Of a DNA stretch of 17,752 bases, positions 1 through 7,494 are shown piece after piece (position 1 is the stretch's first letter; every line of letters begins with the position of its first letter). The notes under the pieces were generated by a model. It saw only the letters and a list, made by a program, of their open reading frames with translations, had not been told where the DNA came from and ran no database searches. Source of the stretch: JBFMFE01 sp040752295 (lineage in GTDB: Bacteria > UBP15 > UBA6099 > JBFMBQ01). The stretch lies in the NCBI GenBank assembly GCA_040752295.1, contig JBFMFE010000068.1, forward strand, positions 1 to 17,752, given 5' to 3'. Made by a program: the position numbers and the translations under genes.

Positions 1-156
1 TCGGCGCCGTTCTGGGCGTGGCATCTGTACCTCGTGTTCCGGCTTTTCGCCGGTGGGTTTCGAGCGGGGGCGGCGCGGGCGGTTTTTCTTCTCGCGGCGT
101 CGCCGCTCGCGGTGGGCTTGTACTCGGCGGCGGGGCTTGTCAGTTTAATGGGATGA
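1..156 (+). CDS. C-terminal end of an unidentified membrane protein (partial)
   Basis: The first frame is open from the window edge to a TGA at 154-156 and gives 51 residues. The peptide is rich in Ala, Leu, Phe and Trp and contains a hydrophobic stretch (about residues 28-50, around AVFLLAASPLAVGLY) that would suit a last transmembrane helix. An aromatic segment near the start (PFWAWHLYLVF) could be the end of another helix. The family cannot be recognised from this fragment. Because a glycosyltransferase follows after a short gap on the same strand, a role in cell-surface polysaccharide or envelope synthesis is possible, but that is inference from position only. Confidence 0.5.
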   Translation, partial: SAPFWAWHLYLVFRLFAGGFRAGAARAVFLLAASPLAVGLYSAAGLVSLMG

Positions 157-238
157 CCGCTTTTTTTCACTGCGGACCGTGATCAGCGCATCGGGGCGGA
201 CGCACGACCGGCGCGTACGTGAGGCGGTCTTGAAAGAG

Positions 239-1432
239 ATGGCGGCACGGAGCGAAGCCCGGAAAAACTTCGTCATCCTCGCAAGGGACGCGTGGGGTGA
301 AGTCTGGAGGAGGAGGCATTTCCTCGCGGCGGAGCTGTCGAAGGAACACCGGGTGCTGTTCGTCGAGGTTCCGTTCCCGTTGATGCGCGGCGCAGCGGGC
401 GCGGGGGGCGGGAGAAGGTCGCTGCGGGGGGTTTTCAGCGCGGCATTGAGACCCGCCGCCGTGGGCGGGGACCTGTTCGTGGCGTCCCCCGTCAAGGTTT
501 TTTCGGACGCGCTTCCGGGCGGGAGAGCGGTCAACCTCGCTCTCCATGCCCGCGTTATCGCAAACGCGCTGCGCCGTCTCCGCATGAAGGATTTCATCCT
601 CTGGTCCAACCCTGAATACGGGGTTGACCTGATCCCCCTTCTCAGGCCCGCGCTTACGGTGTACGACGTGACGGACGACTGGACGGAGGCGCCCCTTCCC
701 GCGCGTGAAAGAAAGCGCATCGCCGCGGACGACGCGCGCATGCTGAGAGCAGCCGATCTGGTTTTTACCGTCTCGCACGACCTCTTCGAGAAGAAGCGGC
801 TTCGCAACAGGAACACGTTTCTTGTGCCCAACGGCGCGCCGGTCGAGTGGTACCGCGACGACCTTCGGACGCCGGAGGACATTCGCGACCTGCCGCGTCC
901 GGTGCTCGGATACGCGGGCACGCTTCATCCCCAGCGCATAGACGTGGATTTGGCGGCGGCGCTCGCGGAGAGGGTGGGAGGGAACGGTTCCGTCGTGTTT
1001 GTGGGACCCGATCTGATGGAGACGGCTGCGTGGCAGCGCCTGAAAAGGCGCGCGAACGTGCGCGTCCTGGGGGCAAGGAGGCACGACCGGGTCCCCGCGT
1101 ACGTTTCGAGCTTCGACGTGTGCCTCATCCCGCACCTCGTTAACCGGTTCACGGGCAGTCTGAATCCGATCAAGGTGTACGAGTATTTAGCCGCGGGCAA
1201 GCCGATAGTCTCGACGCTCATCGAAGGCGCGGAGGAATTCTCCCGGTTCATTGTAACGGCGAGGGGGGAACGGTTTATCGAGGAAGCCGTCCGGGCTGCC
1301 GCCGCGGGTGTCGGCGACGCCGCCCTGCGCCGCGCCGCCGCGGCGGAGAACAGCTGGCGCAGGCGCGCCGAATCGGCTTTGCGCATAATCGAGCGGACCC
1401 TGGGTACTCATGGGAAACGCGCGGCGGGATAA
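239..1432 (+). CDS. Glycosyltransferase, GT4-like (TuaH-like)
   Basis: This is a predicted retaining sugar transferase with two Rossmann-like lobes, probably cytoplasmic and acting on a cell-surface glycan. The N-terminal lobe has the pattern HFLAAELSKEHRVLFVE. The middle carries LTVYDVTDDW, typical of TuaH-like enzymes. The C-terminal lobe has LGYAGTLHP and the donor-binding region NPIKVYEYLAAGKPIVST. From ATG 239 it is 397 aa, a usual length. The frame also allows GTG 179 (no Shine-Dalgarno) and TTG 230 (GAGG 6 nt upstream), so the start is uncertain. I chose 239 because the first conserved strand (NFVILARDAW) begins about ten residues later. The 3' end may overlap the next gene slightly. 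The acceptor substrate cannot be told from sequence. Confidence 0.8.
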   Translation: MAARSEARKNFVILARDAWGEVWRRRHFLAAELSKEHRVLFVEVPFPLMRGAAGAGGGRRSLRGVFSAALRPAAVGGDLFVASPVKVFSDALPGGRAVNLALHARVIANALRRLRMKDFILWSNPEYGVDLIPLLRPALTVYDVTDDWTEAPLPARERKRIAADDARMLRAADLVFTVSHDLFEKKRLRNRNTFLVPNGAPVEWYRDDLRTPEDIRDLPRPVLGYAGTLHPQRIDVDLAAALAERVGGNGSVVFVGPDLMETAAWQRLKRRANVRVLGARRHDRVPAYVSSFDVCLIPHLVNRFTGSLNPIKVYEYLAAGKPIVSTLIEGAEEFSRFIVTARGERFIEEAVRAAAAGVGDAALRRAAAAENSWRRRAESALRIIERTLGTHGKRAAG

Positions 1433-1436
1433 TCCG

Positions 1437-2438
1437 ATGAGCGGGGAAGACGTAAGGGTCGTGGTTCTCACCGCGGATGAGGACGCGGGGAGAGTGGACG
1501 CCTTTCTCGCTGAACGGCTCTCGGGGTTTTCGAGGTCCCGCGTTCAGAAACTGATCAGGGGCGGGCGCGTGGAGCTTGAGGGGGCGTCCTGCGAGCCGGA
1601 CGCAAGGGTCCGCGCGGGGGACACGGTCGTGGTGCTCATCCCCCCGCCGGAAAGTTCGGACGTCCGCCCGGAGGCGATACCTTTGGACGTCGTTTACGAG
1701 GACGAGCACCTGATCGTGGTCAACAAGCCCGCCGGGATGACGGTTCATCCGGTCCCGCACCGTGTGACCGGGACCCTTGTGAACGCGCTGCTTCACCATT
1801 GCGGCAGCCTGTCGGGCATCGGCGGCGTTTCGCGTCCCGGAATCGTGCACCGCCTGGACAAGGAGACTTCGGGTCTGATCGTGGCGGCGAAGAACGACGC
1901 GGCGCACGAGAGCCTCTCGCGGCAGATCGCGGAGAGAACGGTGCGCAAGCGGTACATCGCCGTTGTGCACGGCGTGGTGAAGAAGGACGCCGGCAGAGTG
2001 CAGACCCTCATAGGACGTTCGCGGACCAACAGAAAGAAGATGGCGGTCGTGAGGAGCGGGGGCAGGGAGGCTGAGACCGGGTTCGAGGTGGTGGAGCGGT
2101 TCCGGTTTTTCACGCGGCTTGAGGTTGTGCCCGTCACCGGGCGGACGCACCAGATACGCGTTCACATGGCGCACATTGGTCACCCCATTGCCGGGGACGC
2201 CGCGTACGGGGGCGGCGGGTTCAGGGCGGGCGCGGCGCCGCGGAGGGCGGGCGAGGACGTGCGCAGTGCGCTCGGCGCGCTGCGCGGTCACGCCCTCCAC
2301 GCGTGGAGACTGGAGTTCATGCATCCGGCGACGGGACGCGGGATGTCCTTCGAGGCGCCGCTGAGGGAGGACGTCTCGCGGTTCATAGAGGTTCTGCGCG
2401 GCGGGCGGACGGAACGGGCGGTCTCCGGCGGCGGATGA
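1437..2438 (+). CDS. rluD: RluD/RluA-family 23S rRNA pseudouridine synthase
   Basis: The enzyme converts uridines to pseudouridine in large-subunit rRNA in the cytoplasm. An S4 RNA-binding domain (about residues 19-69 from start 1437: RVDAFLAERL to RAGDTVVVLIP) precedes the PseudoU_synth_2 domain. The catalytic Asp is in HRLDKETSGL (D141), and TGRTHQIRVHMAHIGHPI forms the conserved C-terminal motif. The length of 333 aa is normal. ATG 1437 lies 4 nt after the preceding stop with GGGA upstream; an in-frame ATG at 1410 would overlap the glycosyltransferase by 23 nt, and neither has a strong Shine-Dalgarno. The RluD assignment over other RluA-family members rests on the S4 domain and sequence pattern, so the exact target uridines are inferred. 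Confidence 0.9.
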   Translation: MSGEDVRVVVLTADEDAGRVDAFLAERLSGFSRSRVQKLIRGGRVELEGASCEPDARVRAGDTVVVLIPPPESSDVRPEAIPLDVVYEDEHLIVVNKPAGMTVHPVPHRVTGTLVNALLHHCGSLSGIGGVSRPGIVHRLDKETSGLIVAAKNDAAHESLSRQIAERTVRKRYIAVVHGVVKKDAGRVQTLIGRSRTNRKKMAVVRSGGREAETGFEVVERFRFFTRLEVVPVTGRTHQIRVHMAHIGHPIAGDAAYGGGGFRAGAAPRRAGEDVRSALGALRGHALHAWRLEFMHPATGRGMSFEAPLREDVSRFIEVLRGGRTERAVSGGG

Positions 2439-2499
2439 GCGTGCGGAGACCGTCCGGCGGCTTTGACCGTTCCGGTCTTTCCGGGAGTGCCGATCAGCC

Positions 2500-2955
2500 G
2501 TGGACCTGACGGTTTTCGGATACAGCGTGACGGGGTTTGTGCGGCGGCTTTACTTCGGCGCAACCGGCAGGGAGGTGATCGTGCGGGGCGAGTGCCGCAT
2601 GTGCGGAAGCTGCTGCGGGGCGCTGAGCATTCACACGGGTTCGCGCTGGCTCAGAAGCGAGGACGAGTTCCGGCGTCTGGTCGAGAGAAGCCCGGAGTAC
2701 GGCGCGTTCGAGATGACGGGGAGGAACGAGTCGGGAGTGTTGAAGTTCAGGTGCGCGAAGCTCGGCGGGGACGGACTGTGCGCGGACCGCGACGGCGCGC
2801 CCGCGTTCTGCCGCGCCTATCCCACGCCGGAGCTGTTCTTCATGGGGGGGCGGCTCGAGCCGCACTGCGGGTACAGGTTCGAGGTTGTCCCGTCGTTCCG
2901 GAAGATGTTGAGGGCGTCGGGAGGGAGGGCGGTGAAGGGGGAACGCCGCGGATGA
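2500..2955 (+). CDS. YkgJ-family cysteine-cluster protein
   Basis: This small soluble protein of 151 aa belongs to the YkgJ (CxxCxxCC) family, which is thought to bind zinc or an iron-sulfur cluster; the function is not established. Eight cysteines are visible: C32, C35, C38 and C39 in CRMCGSCCG, then C85, C94, C104 (FCRAYPTPE) and C123 (HCGYRFEV). This matches the family order of a CxxCxxCC cluster followed by a C...C..YP core. The start GTG 2500 is preceded by GGGAG about a dozen bases upstream, so it is moderately supported. It stands 61 nt after the pseudouridine synthase gene on the same strand and may share its transcript. The next gene has its own promoter, so this one probably ends the upstream unit. 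Confidence 0.8.
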   Translation: MDLTVFGYSVTGFVRRLYFGATGREVIVRGECRMCGSCCGALSIHTGSRWLRSEDEFRRLVERSPEYGAFEMTGRNESGVLKFRCAKLGGDGLCADRDGAPAFCRAYPTPELFFMGGRLEPHCGYRFEVVPSFRKMLRASGGRAVKGERRG

Positions 2956-3041
2956 AGGGCGTCCGCCCGTCCGTTTTCTTCCGCGGGCGGCGCCGCGTCC
3001 GGGAAAGGGAGCGCCGGCGCTGCGAGCGGCATTATGATTTA

Positions 3042-3071
3042 TTTACGCGGGAAACGGTTTGGGTATATAAT
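3042..3071 (+). promoter_or_regulatory. Promoter of the TPR lipoprotein gene
   Basis: A -35 box TTTACG (3042-3047) and a consensus -10 box TATAAT (3066-3071) are separated by 18 bp. Transcription would start near 3078, 22 nt before the ATG at 3100, with GGGAG in the right place between them. An in-frame ATG at 3034 lies upstream of the promoter and would not be on this transcript. Confidence 0.65.
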
Positions 3072-3099
3072 AGCGTGGAATCTTGAACGGGAGATCAAA

Positions 3100-4173
3100 A
3101 TGTCCTGTATGGGAAGGTTTACGTGGTTGGCGGGCGCCGTTTTTTCAGGCGTGATTTTAATTTCCTGCGGCGCTGCCGGCGGCTCGGAAGAGAGTATAAG
3201 GCTGAACAACGAGGGGACGGAACTGTTCGAGCGTGGGAACCTCGAGCAGGCGCTCGAGAAATTCAAGGAAGCGGTCAAGCTCGCCCCTGACAACCCCGAG
3301 ATCAGGGCTAATCTGGGATACGTTTACCAGACCCTCAGACGCTATCCCGAAGCGGAGCAGGAGTTGAAACGGGCGATAGCGCTGGCGCCGGACAACACTG
3401 ACGCGCACAACAACCTCGGAATAACGTACTACTACCAGGGGAAAACGGAACAGGCGCTCGCGGAGTGGGAACTGATTCTGCGGCTGGACCCCGGCAACGG
3501 AGCGGCGGCGGCGAACGTGAACCTCGCCCGCGGGGGCGCGCCGGCGTTTACGCCTGAACGCCGTGACGCCGCGGCGCCGGGTCCACCGCTGGAACGTCCG
3601 CCCGATGCGCGAATCCTCTTCTCCCGCGCAAAGGAGGTTTTTCTGAAGGGCGACTACAGGCTTGCCGCCGGTCTCCTCGAGGACGTGCTCGAGATCAAAC
3701 CCGCGTCGCTGTTCAGCCGGTACTATCTGGGACTGGCGTACGGATACCTTGGCGACGCGCAGAAGGCGATCGCCCACCTGCGGGAGTACCTGGTGGGCGA
3801 GACCTATCCGCCCCAGAGCGCCGCGGCGTACGAGAACGCGAAGGCGGCGTTTCATTCGCTGCGGAAGGACGGGAAGATGCCGCCCGTGGGGGTGACGACC
3901 GGCGGCGGCGCGGCGGGCGTGAGTTTCGCAAAGGGTAAGGACGCGTTCAGGAAGAGGGATTTCTTCAGGGCGATCCACTTTCTCAAGGAAGCGGTCAGGC
4001 TCAAGCCCGATTCGTTCGAGTCGAACTACTATCTCGGGCTGGCGTACCGCGAGGTCGGGGACCGGGAGGGGGCGGTTTTTCACCTTACGAAGTGCCTTCT
4101 GCGGGCGCCCCGCGGGAAGCGCGGGGACGGCGTGAGCGGGATACTCAAGGAACTCAAGGCGATTTTAGACTGA
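3100..4173 (+). CDS. TPR-repeat lipoprotein
   Basis: This is a predicted exported lipoprotein of 357 aa made almost entirely of tetratricopeptide repeats, which serve as protein-protein interaction scaffolds. The N-terminus has a hydrophobic stretch ending in a lipobox (ILISC), so Cys23 should be lipidated after signal peptidase II cleavage. Three TPRs follow (about residues 32-133, with repeats such as NLEQALEKFKEAVKLAPDN). A Pro/Ala-rich linker (138-170) leads to two more pairs (about 171-255 and 281-348) sharing the pattern YYLGLAY. The frame is open back to 3034, but ATG 3100 is preferred: GGGAG is 6 nt upstream, the signal peptide then starts correctly, and a promoter ends at 3071. The gene converges on the kinase gene with only 16 bp between stops. 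The partner protein is unknown. Confidence 0.85.
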   Translation: MSCMGRFTWLAGAVFSGVILISCGAAGGSEESIRLNNEGTELFERGNLEQALEKFKEAVKLAPDNPEIRANLGYVYQTLRRYPEAEQELKRAIALAPDNTDAHNNLGITYYYQGKTEQALAEWELILRLDPGNGAAAANVNLARGGAPAFTPERRDAAAPGPPLERPPDARILFSRAKEVFLKGDYRLAAGLLEDVLEIKPASLFSRYYLGLAYGYLGDAQKAIAHLREYLVGETYPPQSAAAYENAKAAFHSLRKDGKMPPVGVTTGGGAAGVSFAKGKDAFRKRDFFRAIHFLKEAVRLKPDSFESNYYLGLAYREVGDREGAVFHLTKCLLRAPRGKRGDGVSGILKELKAILD

Positions 4174-4189
4174 CCGTCCGGTTTCTCCC

Positions 4190-6751
4190 TTAATCACCCG
4201 GGGTGTTTCGGGAACGGGTCATTGTACCCGCCTTTTTCACGAAGGATCTGATTTCGTCCGGGCTGAAGGGTTTTACTATCAGGGCGTCAATTCCCGTTCT
4301 CTCGATGTCGTTGTCTGTTACCATAGAGGGCCAGCCGGTGATGAGCGCCGCCGGCGTGCCGGGCGCAGCGCTCTTGACGCGCTTCACGACCTCGAACCCG
4401 TCCATACCCGGCATCCGAAGGTCGGTGAGGACGGCGTCGAACGCCCGCTGCCCGGCGAGGCGCACGGCTTCCTCGCCGTTGCGGGCGGCGGTCACCTCGC
4501 AGCCGTCCGCCTCGAGGACGTCGGCGATGAGTTCGAGCAGGTCTCCGTCGTCGTCCACGACGAGCACGCTCGCTGGCTGCTTCGCGACCGCTGCGGGCGG
4601 AGTGAATCGTTCCCGTTCCGTTTCCCCCGCCGCGGCGGGCAGTGTGACGGTGAAAGTCGTTCCCCTGCCGGGGACGGATTTCACTTCGATGGTTCCGCCG
4701 TGGCGCTCCACTATGCCGTAGGAGACGCTCAGCCCCAGCCCCATGCCTTTGACGCCTTTCGTGGTGAAGAACGGGTCGAATATGCGGTCCACCACTTCCG
4801 ATTCGATTCCCCCGCCGGTGTCCGAGACCGTGACTTTCACGGAATCGGAAAGGGCGGCTGCGGCGACGGTGATTTTTCCGCCTTTCGGCATGGCGTCGGC
4901 GGCGTTCAGCAGCAGGTTCGTGAAGACCTCGATCAGTTCGTGGGGATTTCCGTTGACGGGCGGCGCTTTTTTCCGGTTGAAAGTCACCGATATGGCGCCT
5001 CCCGCTGCGGCATCCTGACGCAGGCGCGGCCGGACGAGTTCAACGGCTTCGGCGACGACCTCGTTGATGTCGAGGGGTTTGAATTCGAGGGAATCGGGTT
5101 TTTTCCGGGCGAAGGACTGAATGCGGCTGACGATTTCCACGGCGTGGCGGGCGGCGCGCTCGATGACGGCGAGTCCGCGCAGGAGGTGCTCGTTGCCGGT
5201 CTGCCTCGAGAGCATGTGCGTGCGTCCGATGATGACGGCGAGGAGGTTGTTGAAATCGTGCGCGACTCCCGACGCCATCTCGCCCAGCGCGTGGAGGCGC
5301 CGGGTGCGGTCGAGCCGTTCCCGGATGCGCTTCATTTCGGTAACGTCGGCGCCTCTCGCGAGTACGCCGAGCGGTTTTCCTTCGGCGTCGCGGAGGATGA
5401 TGGAGGTGAGCAGGAACGTGAAAGTCCCGCTGCCGGCGCCCCTTACGTCGAGTTCGACGTTTTCGACCGGCTCGCCGCTTTTCAGCCGCTCCAGTATTTC
5501 GGCGAAGGCGCCCCGCCTCGCGAAGAAGGCGTCGAAGTTTTTCCCCTCGGGCTTTTCGTCGCCGAGGGTTTTTCTCCCCGCCAGGTTGGCGTTGATGATG
5601 GTTCCGTCCAGCCCGGTGATGACTATGCTGTCCGTTGAGGAATCGAACACGTTCCGGAAGAAGTCTTTCGTGTTTCTGAGTTCGTTCTCCATTTCGATGC
5701 GCTGAGTGACGTCGAGGTTGATGAAGCCCGCGCCGATGAACTCACCGCCGAAATCGTGGAGGGGGTACATGGCGGCGTGGATGATCCTCTCGCCTTTCTT
5801 TTTCGTTTTGTGCCGCCATTCCTGTATGATGACCGGTTTTCCGGTCGAGCGGACCCGCTCGATCCACTCGGGCCAGCCTTCGCCTTTGATGGCGGGGAAG
5901 AAATCGTAGATGTCTTTGCCGAGAACCTCGGCGGCGGGGATGTCGTATTCTTCTTCCATGTAGCGGTTCCAGACGACGATCCTCATGTCGTCGTCAACGG
6001 CGATGATGCCGACCTGCGCGTTGGTGATCACCTTGTCGTTGAACTCGCGCCAGAACCTTTCGCGTTCCCGTATTTTCAGGTCTTCGGTTACGTCCCTCGC
6101 GGTGATCAGCGCCTGGGTGACGGCCCCGGCGGCGTCCGTGATCGGGGAGCAGGCGAGTTCGAGGGTCCGTTCGACGCCGTCGGCGCACGCGACCCTGGTT
6201 CGGGTTTGAACGGGCGCGCCGGTTTCGAAGACCTTCCGCGGCGAGCACTCCCGGGCGCATCCGAGGAGTTTTCCCATGTGTTCGGGGCAGGGTGTTCCGT
6301 GGAGGGGCTCCCCGCGCCCGACCCAGCTTTCCATCCTGCGGTTTATCCATTTCACGTTCAGGTCGCCGTCGAGAAGGCATATGCCCGCGCCGATGATCTC
6401 CACGACGCGGTCGAGTTTCGTCCGCTCCCGGAGAAATTTTTCCGAAGCAAGCTCGAACTCGGCGTCCATTTTATTGCACGAGGAACTGATGAGAGCCGCG
6501 ATGATCGAATCGAACGTCCGGGAAAGCCGCTCGAGACGTTCAGGGGTTGTTTCACGTTCAGCGTCCGGTGCGGCTGATATTTTTTCCCAGAGGAGGTTTT
6601 TCAGAGAGGACAGAAGCAGGGCGGCGCCGGGCGCCGCATGGGGCGTCTGGGCGCGGAGGCACTGCGCCCTGCGGATTTCCCCGTCCAGGTCTCCGGCGTC
6701 TGCGATCCCGGACAGGCACAGCGTGAAGACGCCGTCGAAGAGCGAGGACAT
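4190..6751 (-). CDS. Hybrid sensor histidine kinase (PAS x3, HisKA, HATPase, REC)
   Basis: This soluble hybrid kinase has no membrane segments, so it should sense a cytoplasmic signal. Numbered from ATG 6751 (853 aa), it has a helical N-terminal domain (1-105), PAS domains at about 113-225, 235-352 and 362-475, a HisKA dimerisation domain with phospho-acceptor H498 in GVAHDFNNLLA, and a HATPase domain (about 600-705; N-box around NLLLNAADAM, DTGGG, GMGLGLS). A C-terminal REC domain has D733/D734, phospho-acceptor D777 (LTDLRMPGMDGF), T805 and K827. PAS1 carries C155, C165 and C169, a pattern seen in PAS domains with a metal or redox centre. Reverse-strand AGGGA lies just before ATG 6751, but coding-like sequence runs 36 codons further to CTG 6859 (see findings). 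The single-REC regulator gene upstream is the likely partner and is probably co-transcribed. Confidence 0.9.
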   Translation of the reverse strand: MSSLFDGVFTLCLSGIADAGDLDGEIRRAQCLRAQTPHAAPGAALLLSSLKNLLWEKISAAPDAERETTPERLERLSRTFDSIIAALISSSCNKMDAEFELASEKFLRERTKLDRVVEIIGAGICLLDGDLNVKWINRRMESWVGRGEPLHGTPCPEHMGKLLGCARECSPRKVFETGAPVQTRTRVACADGVERTLELACSPITDAAGAVTQALITARDVTEDLKIRERERFWREFNDKVITNAQVGIIAVDDDMRIVVWNRYMEEEYDIPAAEVLGKDIYDFFPAIKGEGWPEWIERVRSTGKPVIIQEWRHKTKKKGERIIHAAMYPLHDFGGEFIGAGFINLDVTQRIEMENELRNTKDFFRNVFDSSTDSIVITGLDGTIINANLAGRKTLGDEKPEGKNFDAFFARRGAFAEILERLKSGEPVENVELDVRGAGSGTFTFLLTSIILRDAEGKPLGVLARGADVTEMKRIRERLDRTRRLHALGEMASGVAHDFNNLLAVIIGRTHMLSRQTGNEHLLRGLAVIERAARHAVEIVSRIQSFARKKPDSLEFKPLDINEVVAEAVELVRPRLRQDAAAGGAISVTFNRKKAPPVNGNPHELIEVFTNLLLNAADAMPKGGKITVAAAALSDSVKVTVSDTGGGIESEVVDRIFDPFFTTKGVKGMGLGLSVSYGIVERHGGTIEVKSVPGRGTTFTVTLPAAAGETERERFTPPAAVAKQPASVLVVDDDGDLLELIADVLEADGCEVTAARNGEEAVRLAGQRAFDAVLTDLRMPGMDGFEVVKRVKSAAPGTPAALITGWPSMVTDNDIERTGIDALIVKPFSPDEIRSFVKKAGTMTRSRNTPGD

Positions 6752-6856
6752 TTTTTCCCTGTCCCACTGGGGTTCAAGCCCCGCCCGTTCCGCCGCGCGG
6801 AGCCACTCGGAACGAAGCTCACCCTTTGTTTCTTCGAGGTGTTTTACAAGTTCGAA

Positions 6857-6870
6857 CAGAAGCGATCACC
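6857..6870 (-). promoter_or_regulatory. Candidate Shine-Dalgarno plus CTG start for the kinase
   Basis: On the minus strand GGTGATC (6870-6864) matches the complement of the 16S rRNA 3' end at seven positions, and a CTG in the kinase frame follows after 4 nt (6859-6857). If the register is counted from AGGAGG in the full anti-anti-SD sequence, the spacing is equivalent to about 8 nt. The in-frame stop is just upstream (6866-6868), so this is the only plausible start codon of the extended frame. Confidence 0.4.
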
Positions 6871-6930
6871 CGTTTTGATGAAATCTACTGGACGCGCGTT
6901 GAGGTGCCTGATAATGAATACTGTTGTTAA

Positions 6931-6946
6931 GCGGGATTAATCCCGC
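6931..6946. repeat. Perfect 16-bp palindrome at the response-regulator stop codon
   Basis: GCGGGATTAATCCCGC reads the same on both strands without a spacer and includes the TAA stop of the response-regulator gene. It may be an operator for the downstream kinase gene or chance; no T-tract follows it in a way that would make a classical terminator. Confidence 0.6.
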
Positions 6947-7377
6947 GGGTCGAGGACGCCCGCGTCGCCCGGATGTTCGCCGATCTCTTTCTGGCGAAGG
7001 ACGGTGCGTATGGTCTTGAGCAGTTCGTTCTTATCGAAGGGTTTTACGATGTACCTGTGTCCGCCGACTATGTAGCCCCGTATCTTGTGCTTCAACTGGT
7101 CTTTGACGGAGAGGAAGACGACGGGGATGCCGCTTGTATCGGGGTCTTTCTTCAACTGTTCGCAGACCCTGAATCCGTCGGTATCGGGGAGCATGACGTC
7201 GAGGATGATGATGCTGGGGCTGAAGCCGCGCGCGGAGTTGATCGCTCCCTTTCCGTCACCTTCGCAGGCAGTCTCGTAACCTTCGCCGGACAGGAACAGA
7301 GAGAGGGCGTCCTGAAGGTCGAGGTCGTCGTCCACTATGAGGACTTTCTTTTTTTCGGTGTCAGCGCGCATGTCCAT
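6937..7377 (-). CDS. Single-domain response regulator (REC only)
   Basis: This CheY-like receiver protein of 146 aa has no output domain, so it acts through protein contacts or as a phosphate relay. The acidic pocket is D16/D17 (VDDD), the phospho-acceptor is D60 in ILDVMLPDTDGF, the switch residue is S90 and the conserved lysine is K112 (VKPFD). In the segment before the lysine, where many receivers have Gly-Ala-Asp-Asp-Tyr, this one has Gly-Gly-His-Arg-Tyr. The hybrid kinase lies just downstream on the same strand and is the likely partner. Start ATG 7377 has no Shine-Dalgarno; a promoter's -10 box lies only 5 nt upstream, so translation of a leaderless message is likely. CRP/FNR-type sites upstream suggest control by that regulator family. 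Confidence 0.9.
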   Translation of the reverse strand: MDMRADTEKKKVLIVDDDLDLQDALSLFLSGEGYETACEGDGKGAINSARGFSPSIIILDVMLPDTDGFRVCEQLKKDPDTSGIPVVFLSVKDQLKHKIRGYIVGGHRYIVKPFDKNELLKTIRTVLRQKEIGEHPGDAGVLDPRD

Positions 7378-7382
7378 TTTTA

Positions 7383-7410
7383 AGTATAAGCCGCACCTGT
7401 TTGTTTACAA
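7383..7410 (-). promoter_or_regulatory. Promoter of the response-regulator gene (leaderless)
   Basis: On the minus strand TTGTAA (7410-7405) and TATACT (7388-7383) are separated by 16 bp. Only 5 nt lie between the -10 box and ATG 7377, so the transcript would begin at or next to the start codon. No Shine-Dalgarno exists at a usable distance, which agrees with leaderless translation. Confidence 0.5.
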
Positions 7411-7426
7411 CGTGATAAAAGTCACA
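7411..7426 (-). promoter_or_regulatory. CRP/FNR-type operator, proximal
   Basis: On the minus strand the site reads TGTGA, six bases, TCACG, which is 9 of 10 matches to the CRP core TGTGA-N6-TCACA. It adjoins the -35 box, and its centre (7418.5) is at -41.5 if transcription starts at the A of ATG 7377. That is the classical class II activator position. Confidence 0.5.
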
Positions 7427-7494
7427 TTGATGCAGGATACAGAAACGATAGTGTTTGTCTAACATTTTTTAGAAAAAACCGCCTGCCCCCGGCT

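Noticed and set aside
3157..4083. Long - strand frame (308 codons) opposite the TPR gene
   Set aside because: It is an Arg-rich shadow of the TPR repeats and has no motif of its own.
4700..5638. Long + strand frame (312 codons) opposite the kinase gene
   Set aside because: It is the antisense shadow of the kinase, whose PAS, HisKA and HATPase motifs are clear on the - strand. High GC content keeps antisense frames open.
7465..7478. TTTTTT-AG-AAAAAA as a terminator for either strand
   Set aside because: An A/T-only stem with a 2-nt loop cannot form a stable terminator hairpin.
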